The position numbers and the translations under genes were made by a program. DNA of 64,000 nucleotides from assembly GCF_029892685.1 (NCBI RefSeq), contig NZ_JARXVD010000002.1, positions 434,001 through 498,000 of the forward strand. The letters are read 5' to 3'. The notes beneath the pieces are model-generated. The model did not search any database. It was not told the origin of the DNA and worked only from the letters and a program-made list of their open reading frames with translations. Origin of the DNA: Mycobacterium sp. OTB74. Its GTDB lineage: Bacteria; Actinomycetota; Actinomycetes; Mycobacteriales; Mycobacteriaceae. How positions within the stretch are numbered: position 1 is the first letter of the stretch; the number at the start of each line of letters is the position of its first letter. Shown here piece by piece: positions 36,751-48,386 of this stretch.

Positions 36751-37872
36751 CTATCTCGACGACGACGAGCCCGAAGCGCTGGACGAAGCCGCAGTGGAAC
36801 TGGCGGCAGGGGTCGTCATACCCCACTGCCAGTCATCGGCGCCGTCGGACTGGTTGTAAAGGCCGGTCGAGTTCTTCACCACGATCGGGTCACCGCTGCC
36901 GAACTGGTCGTAGAACCACTTGGCGTTGTCCGGCCCAATGTTGATGCAGCCGTGACTGACGTTGCGTCTGCCCTGGTCAGCCACCGACCACGGCGCGCTG
37001 TGCACGAACGCACCGCTGTTGTCGATCCGGACCGCGTTCTGCACGTTCACCTTGTATCCCTGCGGGGAGTCCGAGGGCACGCCGAAAGTCGCCGAGTCCA
37101 TCACCACGGTGGGGAACTTCTCCAGCACGTAGTAGGTGCCGTTCTTGGTCTCGTCGCCGGCCTTGCCCATCGACATCGGGAAGCTCTTCTCCACCACGCC
37201 ATTTCGGCTGACCGTCATGGTGTGCGTTGCGTTGTCGGCGGTCGCCACCAGTGAGTCACCGGTTCGGAAGCTGGACTTGGTGCCCGCCGCGTCGATGTTG
37301 ACGACGGTGTTGGCCGGCCAGAAGGCTATGGGCCGCCAGCGAAGCTGGGTGTCAGTGACCCAGTAGAACATGCCGGCCACCGGCGGATTCGATGTGATGT
37401 GCACGGCGTCCTGGGCCATCCGCTGGTTGGCGATGGGCCGCTGGAAGTTGATGTAGATCGGCTTGGCCACGCCCACCATGGAGCCGTTCACGGGGTTGAA
37501 CGACGGCGGCAGGAACGGCGGCTGCCCGACGAACGGCGTCGGGTTCTGGCCGGCCGGGGTTCCCGCTGGGATGGGCTCGGCTACGCCGGGGATGGGCGCG
37601 GTCGGGTCGGCCGGTGCCACCGGAACGGCGGCCGGCACCGGTGCAACCGGCGGAGCAGGCGGCGCCAGTGGGTCAGCAGCGGGAGGTGGAGGAGGCGGCG
37701 CAAACGGGTCACCGGCTGGTGGCACGGCTGCCACCGGCTGATCAACGACTGGTGCACCCGGGTCCGGTGCGTCCGGATCGGCCAGGGCTGAGGGGGTCAC
37801 TGTGACCATTCCCGCGACCATGGCGGCCGCGGCCGCCATGTTGATTAGCCTGCTCTTCTTCCACTGCGGCAT
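36751..37872 (-). CDS. L,D-transpeptidase (Ldt4-like, Rv0192-like)
   Basis: A 373-residue YkuD-type transpeptidase that forms 3-3 cross-links in peptidoglycan. It has a signal sequence (residues about 1-31, [21 protein letters not shown]), a Pro-rich linker (32-125), an Ig-like domain, and a catalytic domain with H291, H307 and nucleophile C309 in [12 protein letters not shown]. The C-terminal 25 residues are Ser/Ala-rich ([18 protein letters not shown]), an unusual low-complexity tail. ATG 37872 is preferred over 37911 because GGAGG lies 6 bases upstream. It converges with zmp1, as Rv0192 does with Rv0198c with genes between in M. tuberculosis. Confidence 0.88.
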   Translation of the reverse strand: MPQWKKSRLINMAAAAAMVAGMVTVTPSALADPDAPDPGAPVVDQPVAAVPPAGDPFAPPPPPPAADPLAPPAPPVAPVPAAVPVAPADPTAPIPGVAEPIPAGTPAGQNPTPFVGQPPFLPPSFNPVNGSMVGVAKPIYINFQRPIANQRMAQDAVHITSNPPVAGMFYWVTDTQLRWRPIAFWPANTVVNIDAAGTKSSFRTGDSLVATADNATHTMTVSRNGVVEKSFPMSMGKAGDETKNGTYYVLEKFPTVVMDSATFGVPSDSPQGYKVNVQNAVRIDNSGAFVHSAPWSVADQGRRNVSHGCINIGPDNAKWFYDQFGSGDPIVVKNSTGLYNQSDGADDWQWGMTTPAASSTAASSSASGSSSSR

Positions 37873-38027
37873 ACGCCACCTCCAATTCACAAACTGCCTC
37901 CAGTGTCGCACAGCGACCTGACCGGCAACGGGTTCTGACCTGCGTCAGCAGCCCACTTCAGGGCAGCTGTATACGCCCAGACCTGCACTGTCCATCGTCT
38001 GCCCACCGATGTTTGTTACTGCTCCAG

Positions 38028-38357
38028 CTAGGACCGCACCAGCCGGGCAATGGCCGCGGAAGCCTCGGCCAGCTTCTTCTCGGCCTCGTCTCCGCCCTCG
38101 GCGACGGCGTGCGTCACGCAGTGCCCCAGGTGCTCGTCGAGCAGGCCCAGCGCCACCGATTGCAACGCGCTCGTGACCGCGCTGATCTGGGTGAGCACGT
38201 CGATGCAGTACTTGTCCTCGTCGATCATCTTGGCGATGCCGCGGACCTGCCCCTCCACTCGGCGCAGCCGCTTGGCGTAATTCTCTTTATTTGGCGAATA
38301 GCCGTGCGCGGCAGCGCTGTGCTCGGGAGCCGCTCCGGCTGGGGTGTCTGCCGTCAT
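38028..38357 (-). CDS. ricR: Copper-sensing repressor RicR (CsoR family)
   Basis: A 109-residue CsoR-family repressor, corresponding to Rv0190 (RicR). The Cu(I) ligands are C51, H76 and C80 (YCIDVLTQ, LLDEHLGHC), the C-H-C set of the family. RicR represses a copper-resistance regulon (mymT, mmcO, lpqS and its own gene in M. tuberculosis) and leaves DNA when it binds Cu(I). ATG 38357 is the start; the 30-residue N-terminal extension has His and Glu residues. Its own promoter carries a perfect palindrome at 38374-38390, 16 bp upstream, so autoregulation is likely. It is divergent from ilvD. Confidence 0.92.
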   Translation of the reverse strand: MTADTPAGAAPEHSAAAHGYSPNKENYAKRLRRVEGQVRGIAKMIDEDKYCIDVLTQISAVTSALQSVALGLLDEHLGHCVTHAVAEGGDEAEKKLAEASAAIARLVRS

Positions 38358-38373
38358 GAACCAAGTATAGAGC

Positions 38374-38390
38374 ATACCCCCAAGGGGTAT
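38374..38390. promoter_or_regulatory. RicR/CsoR-type operator
   Basis: ATACCCC-CAA-GGGGTAT is a perfect 7-bp inverted repeat with a 3-bp spacer, matching the known RicR/CsoR GC-rich palindromic operators flanked by TA. It lies 17 bp before the ricR ATG and 86 bp before the ilvD ATG, so it probably mediates autoregulation. Confidence 0.9.
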
Positions 38391-38475
38391 TTTTGATCGG
38401 CGGCGAGCGGCTCCGCTGCCGAAATTAAGCCTGACCAGGCTCAAACCGATTAGACGGCCTGCGCATACTTGAACC

Positions 38476-40191
38476 ATGAGCGAAGCCCCGCCTGCCGACA
38501 AATCCGTCGATATCAAACCCCGCAGCCGCGACGTCACCGACGGCCTGGAGAAGACCGCCGCCCGCGGAATGCTCCGCGCGGTAGGCATGGGAGACGACGA
38601 CTGGGCCAAGCCGCAGATCGGCGTCGGTTCGTCGTGGAACGAGATCACCCCGTGCAACATGTCACTGCAGCGCCTGGCCCAGTCGGTCAAGGACGGCGTG
38701 CACGAGGCCGGTGGCTACCCACTGGAATTCGGCACCATCTCCGTCTCCGACGGCATCTCGATGGGCCACGAGGGCATGCACTTCTCGCTGGTGTCGCGTG
38801 AGGTGATCGCCGACAGCGTCGAGACCGTGATGCAGGCCGAGCGCCTCGACGGCAGCGTGCTGCTGGCCGGCTGCGACAAGTCCATCCCCGGCATGCTGAT
38901 GGCCGCGGCCCGCCTCAACCTGGCGAGCGTGTTCCTCTACAACGGCTCGATCATGCCCGGTGTGGCGAAGCTGACCGACGGCACCGAGAAGGAAGTCACC
39001 ATCATCGACGCCTTCGAGGCTGTCGGCGCCTGTGCTCGAGGGTTGATGTCCCGCGAAGACGTCGACATCATCGAGCGCGCCATCTGTCCCGGAGAGGGTG
39101 CGTGCGGTGGCATGTACACCGCCAACACCATGGCATCGGCTGCCGAGGCACTCGGAATGTCGTTGCCGGGCAGTGCATCTCCGGTTGCCGTCGACAAGCG
39201 CCGCGAAGAGTACGCACGCAAGTCCGGCGAGGCCGTCGTCGAGATGCTGCGTCGTGGCATCACCTCCCGCGACATCCTGACCAAAGAAGCGTTCGAGAAC
39301 GCCATCGCGGTGGTCATGGCCTTCGGCGGCTCTACCAACGCGGTGCTGCACCTGCTGGCCATCGCGCGCGAAGCCGAAGTCGAGCTGACCCTGGCCGACT
39401 TCACCCGGATCGGCAACAAGGTGCCGCACCTGGCTGACGTGAAACCCTTTGGGCGCCACGTGATGAAGGACGTCGACGAGATCGGCGGCGTGCCGGTGGT
39501 GATGCGTGCGCTATTGGATGCCGGTCTGCTGCACGGCGATTGCCTGACCGTCACCGGAAAGACCATGGCCGAGAACCTGGCCCACATCGCCCCGCCCGAC
39601 CCGGACGGCAAGGTGCTACGCGCCATGGACAACCCGATCCACCCCACGGGTGGCATCACCATCCTGCACGGGTCACTGGCCCCCGAGGGTGCCGTGGTCA
39701 AGTCGGCAGGCTTCGATTCAGACGTGTTCGAAGGCACCGCAAGGGTTTTCGAGCGTGAGCGGGCCGCGCTGGACGCACTCGAGGACGGCACCATCACCCA
39801 CGGCGACGTCGTGGTGATCCGTTACGAGGGCCCCAAGGGTGGGCCGGGCATGCGCGAGATGCTGGCCATCACCGGCGCCATCAAGGGCGCCGGCCTTGGC
39901 AAGGACGTGCTGCTGATGACCGATGGCCGGTTCTCCGGCGGGACGACGGGCCTGTGCGTCGGGCACATCGCGCCGGAGGCTGTCGACGGCGGGCCCATCG
40001 CCTTCGTCCGCGACGGTGACCGGATTCGTCTCGACGTCGCCAACGGCACGCTCGACGTGCTGGTCGACGAGGCCGAATTCAATGCCCGCAAAGAAGGTTT
40101 CAAACCGCTGCCGCCGACCTACAACACCGGCGTGCTGGCCAAGTACACCAAGCTGGTCCAGTCGGCCGCCGTCGGCGCGGTCTGCTACTAG
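38476..40191 (+). CDS. ilvD: Dihydroxy-acid dehydratase
   Basis: A 571-residue Fe-S dehydratase of branched-chain amino acid synthesis, converting dihydroxy-acids to 2-oxo acids in Val, Ile, Leu and CoA pathways. Signature cysteines lie in [15 protein letters not shown] and [17 protein letters not shown]; the C-terminal [22 protein letters not shown] is typical. Homologue Rv0189c has the same position next to ricR, from which this gene diverges. ATG 38476 lies 118 bp from the ricR start, and the RicR operator is within that space. Whether copper affects ilvD is not known. Confidence 0.97.
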   Translation: MSEAPPADKSVDIKPRSRDVTDGLEKTAARGMLRAVGMGDDDWAKPQIGVGSSWNEITPCNMSLQRLAQSVKDGVHEAGGYPLEFGTISVSDGISMGHEGMHFSLVSREVIADSVETVMQAERLDGSVLLAGCDKSIPGMLMAAARLNLASVFLYNGSIMPGVAKLTDGTEKEVTIIDAFEAVGACARGLMSREDVDIIERAICPGEGACGGMYTANTMASAAEALGMSLPGSASPVAVDKRREEYARKSGEAVVEMLRRGITSRDILTKEAFENAIAVVMAFGGSTNAVLHLLAIAREAEVELTLADFTRIGNKVPHLADVKPFGRHVMKDVDEIGGVPVVMRALLDAGLLHGDCLTVTGKTMAENLAHIAPPDPDGKVLRAMDNPIHPTGGITILHGSLAPEGAVVKSAGFDSDVFEGTARVFERERAALDALEDGTITHGDVVVIRYEGPKGGPGMREMLAITGAIKGAGLGKDVLLMTDGRFSGGTTGLCVGHIAPEAVDGGPIAFVRDGDRIRLDVANGTLDVLVDEAEFNARKEGFKPLPPTYNTGVLAKYTKLVQSAAVGAVCY

Positions 40192-40267
40192 CTGCAGCCA
40201 GGCGGCGGCGGGGCGTCGGGCGCATAGAACTGCCCGACGTCGCCGCCGCTGCACGCCTGAGGGTTGA
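40188..40267 (-). pseudogene. Possible C-terminal remnant of a small secreted protein
   Basis: After the stop of the SPW-repeat gene, another minus-strand frame reads NPQACSGGDVGQFYAPDAPP and ends PPGCS at TAG, overlapping the ilvD stop. The Cys-Gly-Gly and Pro-rich ending resembles C-termini of small mycobacterial secreted proteins, yet there is no start or signal peptide for it here. It may be a decayed gene tail; chance is possible. Confidence 0.25.
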
Positions 40268-40708
40268 TCAGCCGTGCCGCGAGCTGGAGTTGCGTACACG
40301 CATACCCAGATAGGCCGCGTACAGACCGAGCAGGATGACCGCTGCGCCACTGAGCACGTGGGACCAGATCATGCCTGCGGTAGGCCCGCTCTCGAAGATC
40401 CACGGCGAAATGACGAGCCATACACCGAATAACGGCAATGTCCAGGTCATACCGTGGCTGCGGTCGAGGGCACAACCGAAGCACATGGCCAGCAACCCGA
40501 TGGTCCCGCCGACGAGCAGGTCGTTGACCGACAGCCGAGTCGTGGCGTTGTAGCCGATGATCCAGGGCGACAACGCCACGTAGACCGCGGCCATCAGCGT
40601 CAGACCAAAGGTCGCCTGCGCTGTCATCGACTCGGCGACGCGGTCATAACCGGCCCGTAACGACATGATGTCGGGGTGTTGGTCGATTGACGAATGGACT
40701 GTAGTCAT
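40268..40708 (-). CDS. SPW-repeat membrane protein, Rv0188-like
   Basis: A 146-residue protein with four hydrophobic segments in two repeats, each with an SPW motif: VALSPWIIGY in the first half and VISPWIFES in the second. The fold is common in Actinobacteria and its role unknown. Start ATG 40708 has GAAGGAG close upstream and lies after an N-terminal 26-residue cytosolic stretch. It is on the minus strand, converging with ilvD, as Rv0188 lies next to ilvD in M. tuberculosis. Confidence 0.8.
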   Translation of the reverse strand: MTTVHSSIDQHPDIMSLRAGYDRVAESMTAQATFGLTLMAAVYVALSPWIIGYNATTRLSVNDLLVGGTIGLLAMCFGCALDRSHGMTWTLPLFGVWLVISPWIFESGPTAGMIWSHVLSGAAVILLGLYAAYLGMRVRNSSSRHG

Positions 40709-40870
40709 TTCTACTCCTTCCGGTACACGGCAAGGGGTTCGGCCTTGCCGCACCCATCCATCCATTTCCAGATTACGCGGGTTGGCAGCCGATCGTTCCC
40801 TGAGATTTCATCGACCGACCAACCGCGGGCGCCGGTCTGCCGCAGTGTGGGTGGCGGCTTCTGACCAGCC

Positions 40871-41278
40871 CTATTCCGCCACCAGCACCGCGCGGTCACC
40901 GACCGGACCACCAAGTGGCACAACGATTTTGGCTGGCGCAACCAGCGTCATGCACATGCGGCCGACCGTGTCCGGACGCTGCCCTCCGGTCAACGTGACC
41001 TGGACCGTCTGATCGGTTTCCTGCACAGTGACATGCGCGCCGACGCAATTCTGCGAGCTGCTCAAGAAGTTGAGGGTCAGCTGCGGGGCGGGGTCCATTC
41101 GGCTCCAGGACTCGATGTGCAGCAGTTGCGGGCGGACGATCTGCGGATTGTCGGTGAACATCGCGCCGTCGGCGGGCAGCGGCACTTCCGGCAGCACCGT
41201 CGGATCAGCCGACGCTGTCGGCGTGACAGCGACGGCCAGCACGGCGCTGGCTAAGACAAGAGCAGTGGCCAAGCGCAT
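40871..41278 (-). CDS. Small exported protein of unknown function
   Basis: A 135-residue protein with a Sec signal (ATALVLASAVLAVAVTPTASA, cleavage near residue 24). The mature part has two cysteines (SQNCVGAHV and GRMCMTLV), a beta-rich pattern and a Pro-rich start. I do not recognise a known family. It stands alone between the SPW gene and the palindromic repeat at 41299-41347; the ribosome site is not obvious. Lineage-specific secreted proteins of this size are common in mycobacteria. Confidence 0.6.
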   Translation of the reverse strand: MRLATALVLASAVLAVAVTPTASADPTVLPEVPLPADGAMFTDNPQIVRPQLLHIESWSRMDPAPQLTLNFLSSSQNCVGAHVTVQETDQTVQVTLTGGQRPDTVGRMCMTLVAPAKIVVPLGGPVGDRAVLVAE

Positions 41279-41298
41279 CTGGCCACCCTAACGCGGCC

Positions 41299-41347
41299 GA
41301 CTTGTGCACGTCAGGGTGCGCCAAGCGCCCCAAATCATGCACAAATC
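41299..41347. repeat. 49-bp palindromic repeat, copy B (intergenic)
   Basis: Arms GACTTGTGCACGT (41299-41311) and TCATGCACAAATC (41335-41347) match at most positions when inverted. The reverse of this copy agrees with copy A at 4152-4200 in nearly all of both arms and in 16 of 23 central bases. It lies 2 bp from the stop of the hydrolase gene and may also form a terminator hairpin. Confidence 0.75.
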
Positions 41348-41349
41348 AC

Positions 41350-42099
41350 TCACCCGAAGCGCGCATGCAGCGCGGGCAGAAACCCCGCCAGGTGGTTCAT
41401 CTCTTGCGCACAGTGCACCAGCAGGTCACGCGGATCCGGAAGCAGCCGGGCTGCGATGGGTCGTAATGCCTTTTCGGCCAACGATGCTCCGGATCTCAGA
41501 GCGACATGTCTACCGCCCAGCCAGAATCGTGAGCGCATCTCGGCTCCATCAGCGATGGGCCGGACTTGGTGTACCAGCCAGCCGATGTCCACCGGAATAT
41601 CCGGGGAACCCAACCGCGCCGTGATAGCTACCCCGGTGTGCCCCAACACCGACGGTTCGACGAATTGGATTGCCGCCCTGGTAAATGACGAACCGAGGTA
41701 TTCCCGCACGATCGAGGTGCGGCCGACATAAGTCTCATCATCTCGGCCGTCACGCCACTGTGCCGAGACGTGTGCGCGGGGATGCCACAGCTTGTACCGA
41801 CGGCTATCGCAACCATGCCATCCGAACCACCAGTCCCACATGGCAGGAGTTACGCCGGGCATGTCGGTACGCACCGCCACCGTGAAGCCACCGTCCCTCA
41901 ACCGCCCGTAGCCGTTCTCGGTCTGCTGGTAACCTACCGGCTCCAATCGCTCGTCGTAGTCTGGCAACACCGGCCCGGCCTGGGGTCCGTGTTCCAGCGC
42001 CTGCACTACATGTCCGGGCAATGGCGCCATTTCCGGATCGAAGAACTCTGCGAACGGAGCGGCGGCGTCATCGCGCCGGTAGCCGAGATAACCGCTCAT
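41350..42099 (-). CDS. DAPG-hydrolase (PhlG)-like protein
   Basis: A 249-residue protein that resembles 2,4-diacetylphloroglucinol hydrolase and relatives, which cleave a C-C bond with a zinc ion. Motifs: WWFGWHGCDSRRYKLWHPRAH (H106, H110), EYLG with E133, and HCAQEMNHL giving H229 and E233 in the H-x3-E spacing known for PhlG. Substrate is not known. The ATG (42099) overlaps the stop of the O-methyltransferase gene by 4 bp (ATGA), so the two enzymes are made together, which suggests a shared aromatic or polyketide-like substrate. Confidence 0.7.
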   Translation of the reverse strand: MSGYLGYRRDDAAAPFAEFFDPEMAPLPGHVVQALEHGPQAGPVLPDYDERLEPVGYQQTENGYGRLRDGGFTVAVRTDMPGVTPAMWDWWFGWHGCDSRRYKLWHPRAHVSAQWRDGRDDETYVGRTSIVREYLGSSFTRAAIQFVEPSVLGHTGVAITARLGSPDIPVDIGWLVHQVRPIADGAEMRSRFWLGGRHVALRSGASLAEKALRPIAARLLPDPRDLLVHCAQEMNHLAGFLPALHARFG

Positions 42100-42776
42100 G
42101 ACGGCAACACCTGCTCCCCCACCCGCGCGACGGCGAAACCGTCCCAGCCTTTGGTGCCGACCGTCTGGATCGCGGCGGTCTGCAGTCGCGGATGGTTACC
42201 CATCAGCTCCAGCATGTCGCGGACCCCGCGGGCTTGTAGATCGTCGGCGGCCGGATCGAGCACCCGGCCCATCCGGGTGATGTTGTCCACGACGATCACC
42301 GCTCCCGGAACCGCAAGCTGTACTGCCCATTCCACGTATGCGCTGTTGTTCTCCTTGTCGGCGTCGATGAAGAAGAAGTCGAACCGCTCGCCGCGCTGTG
42401 CCAGTTGCGGCAGGGTGTCCAACGCAGCTCCGACCAGCACCTCCACCTGGCCCCCGACACCGGCCGCCTGAAAGTTGGCCCGTGCAACCTCCGCGTGTGC
42501 CGGCGAGTATTCCAGCGTGATCACCCGACCGGACGGGCCGACCCCGCGCGCCAGGTTGATGGTGCTGTAACCGGCCAGGGTGCCGATCTCCAGCACCCGG
42601 CTGGCGCCACTGACAGTTGCCAACAGCGACAACAGCTTTCCGTGCTGCGCGGACACTTCGATGGCCGGCATACCTGCCGCCACCGCGGATTCGCGGACAG
42701 CGGCCAGCACCTGGTCCTCGGTGTGCAGCACCTGGTTGAACATTTGATCGACGGTCTGTGGATCGGGTCCGCTCAT
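42096..42776 (-). CDS. SAM-dependent O-methyltransferase, Rv0187-like
   Basis: A 226-residue class I O-methyltransferase of the caffeoyl-CoA/catechol type. SAM-binding motif RVLEIGTLAGYSTINLARG, acidic LEYSPAHAEVA, metal and substrate region FFFIDADKENNSAYVEWA and IVVDNITRMG. It would methylate a catechol or similar hydroxyl with Mg2+ as cofactor. Homologous to Rv0187. It is translationally coupled to the PhlG-like gene downstream, and lies 54 bp from the metallohydrolase gene. Confidence 0.85.
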   Translation of the reverse strand: MSGPDPQTVDQMFNQVLHTEDQVLAAVRESAVAAGMPAIEVSAQHGKLLSLLATVSGASRVLEIGTLAGYSTINLARGVGPSGRVITLEYSPAHAEVARANFQAAGVGGQVEVLVGAALDTLPQLAQRGERFDFFFIDADKENNSAYVEWAVQLAVPGAVIVVDNITRMGRVLDPAADDLQARGVRDMLELMGNHPRLQTAAIQTVGTKGWDGFAVARVGEQVLPS

Positions 42777-42830
42777 GACCTCAGGCTAGGCGATTTCGCT
42801 GTGCTCATGGGTGCTCATCAGGGACGGACG

Positions 42831-43334
42831 TCACCCCCGAGCACACCGAACTCCCTCCTTGGCGTACACCACCCGCAATACATGCCCCACTTCCGGACCC
42901 ATCACCACCTCGCACAGCTCGCACAGCGTCGCGGTGAAAACCGGCCCATGCACCGGAACATCGTCCGCGAGGTGGTGCGCGATCTCATGCAGAACCACCA
43001 ATTCCCTTAGTGCCCAGGTGGTTTCATGCTCCGGGACCGCGATGACACCGCCACCATCCAGGCGTTCGTAGTGCGCAGCGGCCACTCCGCGGCGGGCCCG
43101 CACTGCCAGCGCACCGGCCGTCGGCCAGCGTGCAGCCACGGTAGGCAACGCCAGCACATCGGTCACATACCGCCGCACCGACTCCACCGAACCGAACCGG
43201 GCCTCGGGCGGCAAGGTCAGTTGCGTGCCGAAGAAGTCGACGACGGGATTGCCCGAACCGCCCGCACGGTCGAACACGGTCCGGACGAATTGTTCCGCGG
43301 CGTAAACGGCCGCCCGTTGCGAATCCCGGGTCAT
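42831..43334 (-). CDS. Putative metallohydrolase (TIGR04338-like), Rv0185-like
   Basis: A 167-residue protein. The zinc motif H116-E117-x2-H120-H121 (LHEIAHHLAD) with H129 (VHGPVFTATLCEL) fits the TIGR04338 family of mycobacterial putative metallohydrolases. Another conserved patch is ALRELVVLHE. No signal peptide, so it probably acts in the cytosol. ATG 43334 overlaps the stop of the DUF2786 gene by 4 bp (ATGA), as in Rv0184-Rv0185, indicating a conserved functional pair. Substrate unknown. Confidence 0.75.
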   Translation of the reverse strand: MTRDSQRAAVYAAEQFVRTVFDRAGGSGNPVVDFFGTQLTLPPEARFGSVESVRRYVTDVLALPTVAARWPTAGALAVRARRGVAAAHYERLDGGGVIAVPEHETTWALRELVVLHEIAHHLADDVPVHGPVFTATLCELCEVVMGPEVGHVLRVVYAKEGVRCARG

Positions 43335-44080
43335 CTCTCCAAAGCCGTATGCGCACCGGATAACTCGGTGCTGGGCCCCAAGCGGGCCTGGCGTCCCGCC
43401 CGGTCACCAGCGCGTCGCGCCGCTGACGAATACCCCGCCGACGCGCTGGTGGCCCGCCAGCTCCCGCGCGCGCTGGAGGTCTGCTTGTAGAACGACACCA
43501 GCTCAAGGTCCTTGTTACGCAGCGCGATTGTGGTGCCCGGTTGGTCGGTACGGTCGGCCGTCGCGGCCCGATGAGCCTCCTCGCGCGCGTCGGACAGCCG
43601 CTGCCCCACGCGTGCCCCGAAGGCCAGTTGGAAGTTCAGCCGAGCGGTGATGGTCGGCGTCGGCCGGTGCGCGCCGGTCACGATGTACCCATCGGACGCC
43701 TTGACCATCTGGACCACCAGGCTGGCGTACAGCGCGTGGGTGGCGTCGATGTCCTCGGTGAACCCGTAGGCGTAGACAAACGTCGAGTTGGACGCGATAT
43801 CGCACCGCACATCGTTGGCCCGGGCGATCACCACGAACAGTTGCACGAAGGTGCGCAGTCCACGGGTGCCTGCCTCGCCGATGGTGATGGTGCGCTGGAT
43901 AGGTGTCTGTGCAGCGGTGCGGGTGACCGAATGCGCCCGCGCCACCGCCAGGTCGATGGACGTGGTGGTGGCCAGCCGTTGCGCGGCGGCCATGAATGCC
44001 TCCGCCTCGTGCACATTGTCAGTGTTCTCGGCCTGACGCAGCAACGCGGCGATGCGGACCAGCATCCTGTCGTCACTCAT
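43331..44080 (-). CDS. DUF2786 protein, Rv0184-like
   Basis: A 249-residue protein with the DUF2786 N-terminus (DRMLVRIAALLRQAENTDNVHEAEAFMAAAQRLAT), a central conserved domain (RTFVQLFVVIARANDVRCD through NFQLAFGARVGQRLSDAREEA), and a basic C-terminus (GYSSAARRAGDRAGRQARLG). The ATG at 44080 matches the M. tuberculosis start MSDDRML and is preferred over the upstream one at 44104. The family is often paired with metallohydrolase genes, as here. Function unknown; a phage or DNA-related role has been suggested for some members, which I cannot verify here. Confidence 0.8.
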   Translation of the reverse strand: MSDDRMLVRIAALLRQAENTDNVHEAEAFMAAAQRLATTTSIDLAVARAHSVTRTAAQTPIQRTITIGEAGTRGLRTFVQLFVVIARANDVRCDIASNSTFVYAYGFTEDIDATHALYASLVVQMVKASDGYIVTGAHRPTPTITARLNFQLAFGARVGQRLSDAREEAHRAATADRTDQPGTTIALRNKDLELVSFYKQTSSARGSWRATSASAGYSSAARRAGDRAGRQARLGPSTELSGAHTALER

Positions 44081-44156
44081 GGCACCAACCACCGTGTCCG
44101 ACAAGAACTTTCATGCCTGAACTACCATTTCTCTCCCCCATGGCCGAAGTCTACGA

Positions 44157-47087
<2,931 letters not shown>

Positions 47088-47254
47088 GCAGCCGTGATGG
47101 CTACCGAGCGTGCGATATTCGAGAACCACGCACTACTGGCCATAGCCTGGCTACTCCCTAGACGATATCTTCTGGATTGGTATTTACGCAGCTCATAGCC
47201 ACTCTATACCACCGTTTTGTAACGTGTTCTCGATTTTTGGCTATGATCTGCGCC

Positions 47255-48382
47255 ATGAAGACCAAGGGCGCTCTGCTGTGGGAAGTGAATTCACCGTTCA
47301 AGGTCGAGGAGATCGACCTTGGCGACCCTGTCGCCGACGAAGTACAGATCCAGATGCATGCCGCCGGCATGTGCCACTCCGACTACCACCTGACCACCGG
47401 GGCCACCCCGATGCCGCTGCCGTGCCTCGGCGGGCACGAGGGCGCCGGCGTGGTAACCAAGGTCGGAAAGAACGTCACCGGTATCGAAGAGGGCGACCAC
47501 GTCATCCTGGCTTTCATCCCGGCCTGTGGCACCTGCCCGCCGTGCATGAAGGGCCTCCGCTCGCTGTGTGACCGCGGTGCGGTCCTGCTGGGCGGCAAGG
47601 CCATCGCCGACGGCACCAACCGAATTCACGCCGCGAACGGCCGCGAAGTCGCCGCGATGAACCTGCTGGGCACCTTCGCGCCGTACATGACGGTGCACAA
47701 GGACTCGGTGGTCAAGATCGACAAGGACATTCCGTTCACCTCGGCCGCCATCATGGGTTGCGCCGTGCCCACCGGCTTCGGCTCGGCCACCAACGTCGCC
47801 CAGGTGCAGGCGGGTGAGACGGTCGCGATCATCGGTGTCGGCGGCATCGGCATGAGTGCGCTGCAGGGCGCGGTGATCTCCGGCGCCAGGCACGTCATCG
47901 CCATCGACCCGAACCCATGGAAGCGCGAGCAGGCGCTCAAGTTCGGTGCCACGCACGTCTACCCGTCGATGGCCGAGGCCATCGCCCCGATGATCGACCT
48001 GACCTACGGACTGATGGCTGACAAGGTCATCATCGCGGTCGGCGAGATGAAGGGCGAGTACATCGAAGAGGCCATGATCCTGACCGCCAAGACCGGCACC
48101 TGCGTGGTCACCGGCATGGGCTCGATGATGGACGCGGACGTCAAACTGAACCTCTTCCTGTTCACCATGTTGCAGAAGACGTTGAAGGGCAACATCTTTG
48201 GTGGCGGCAGCTCGCACATCGAGACCCCGCGGCTGGCCGCGCTGTACAAGTCCGGCCTGCTGAACGTCGACGACATGGTCACCCGGACCTACAAGCTTGA
48301 AGACATCAACCAGGGCTACCAGGACATGTTGGACGGCAACAACATTCGCGGTGTAGTCACCTTCGACGAATCGGACTGGTAA
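47255..48382 (+). CDS. Zinc-dependent NAD alcohol dehydrogenase (AdhE1-like, Rv0162c-like)
   Basis: A 375-residue medium-chain dehydrogenase. Catalytic zinc ligands C40 (MCHSD) and H61 (GGHEG) and the structural zinc set C91-C94-C97-C105 (ACGTCPPCMKGLRSLC) are intact; the NAD fold is VAIIGVGGIGMSALQGA. Close to M. tuberculosis AdhE1 (Rv0162c) and the NDMA-dependent group. ATG 47255 is used; the AT-richer region before it holds TTGTAA (47217) and TATGAT (47242-47247), a possible promoter with 19-bp spacing, so the leader would be short. The gene converges with ldh, 4 bp apart. Confidence 0.9.
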   Translation: MKTKGALLWEVNSPFKVEEIDLGDPVADEVQIQMHAAGMCHSDYHLTTGATPMPLPCLGGHEGAGVVTKVGKNVTGIEEGDHVILAFIPACGTCPPCMKGLRSLCDRGAVLLGGKAIADGTNRIHAANGREVAAMNLLGTFAPYMTVHKDSVVKIDKDIPFTSAAIMGCAVPTGFGSATNVAQVQAGETVAIIGVGGIGMSALQGAVISGARHVIAIDPNPWKREQALKFGATHVYPSMAEAIAPMIDLTYGLMADKVIIAVGEMKGEYIEEAMILTAKTGTCVVTGMGSMMDADVKLNLFLFTMLQKTLKGNIFGGGSSHIETPRLAALYKSGLLNVDDMVTRTYKLEDINQGYQDMLDGNNIRGVVTFDESDW

Positions 48383-48386
48383 GCAG

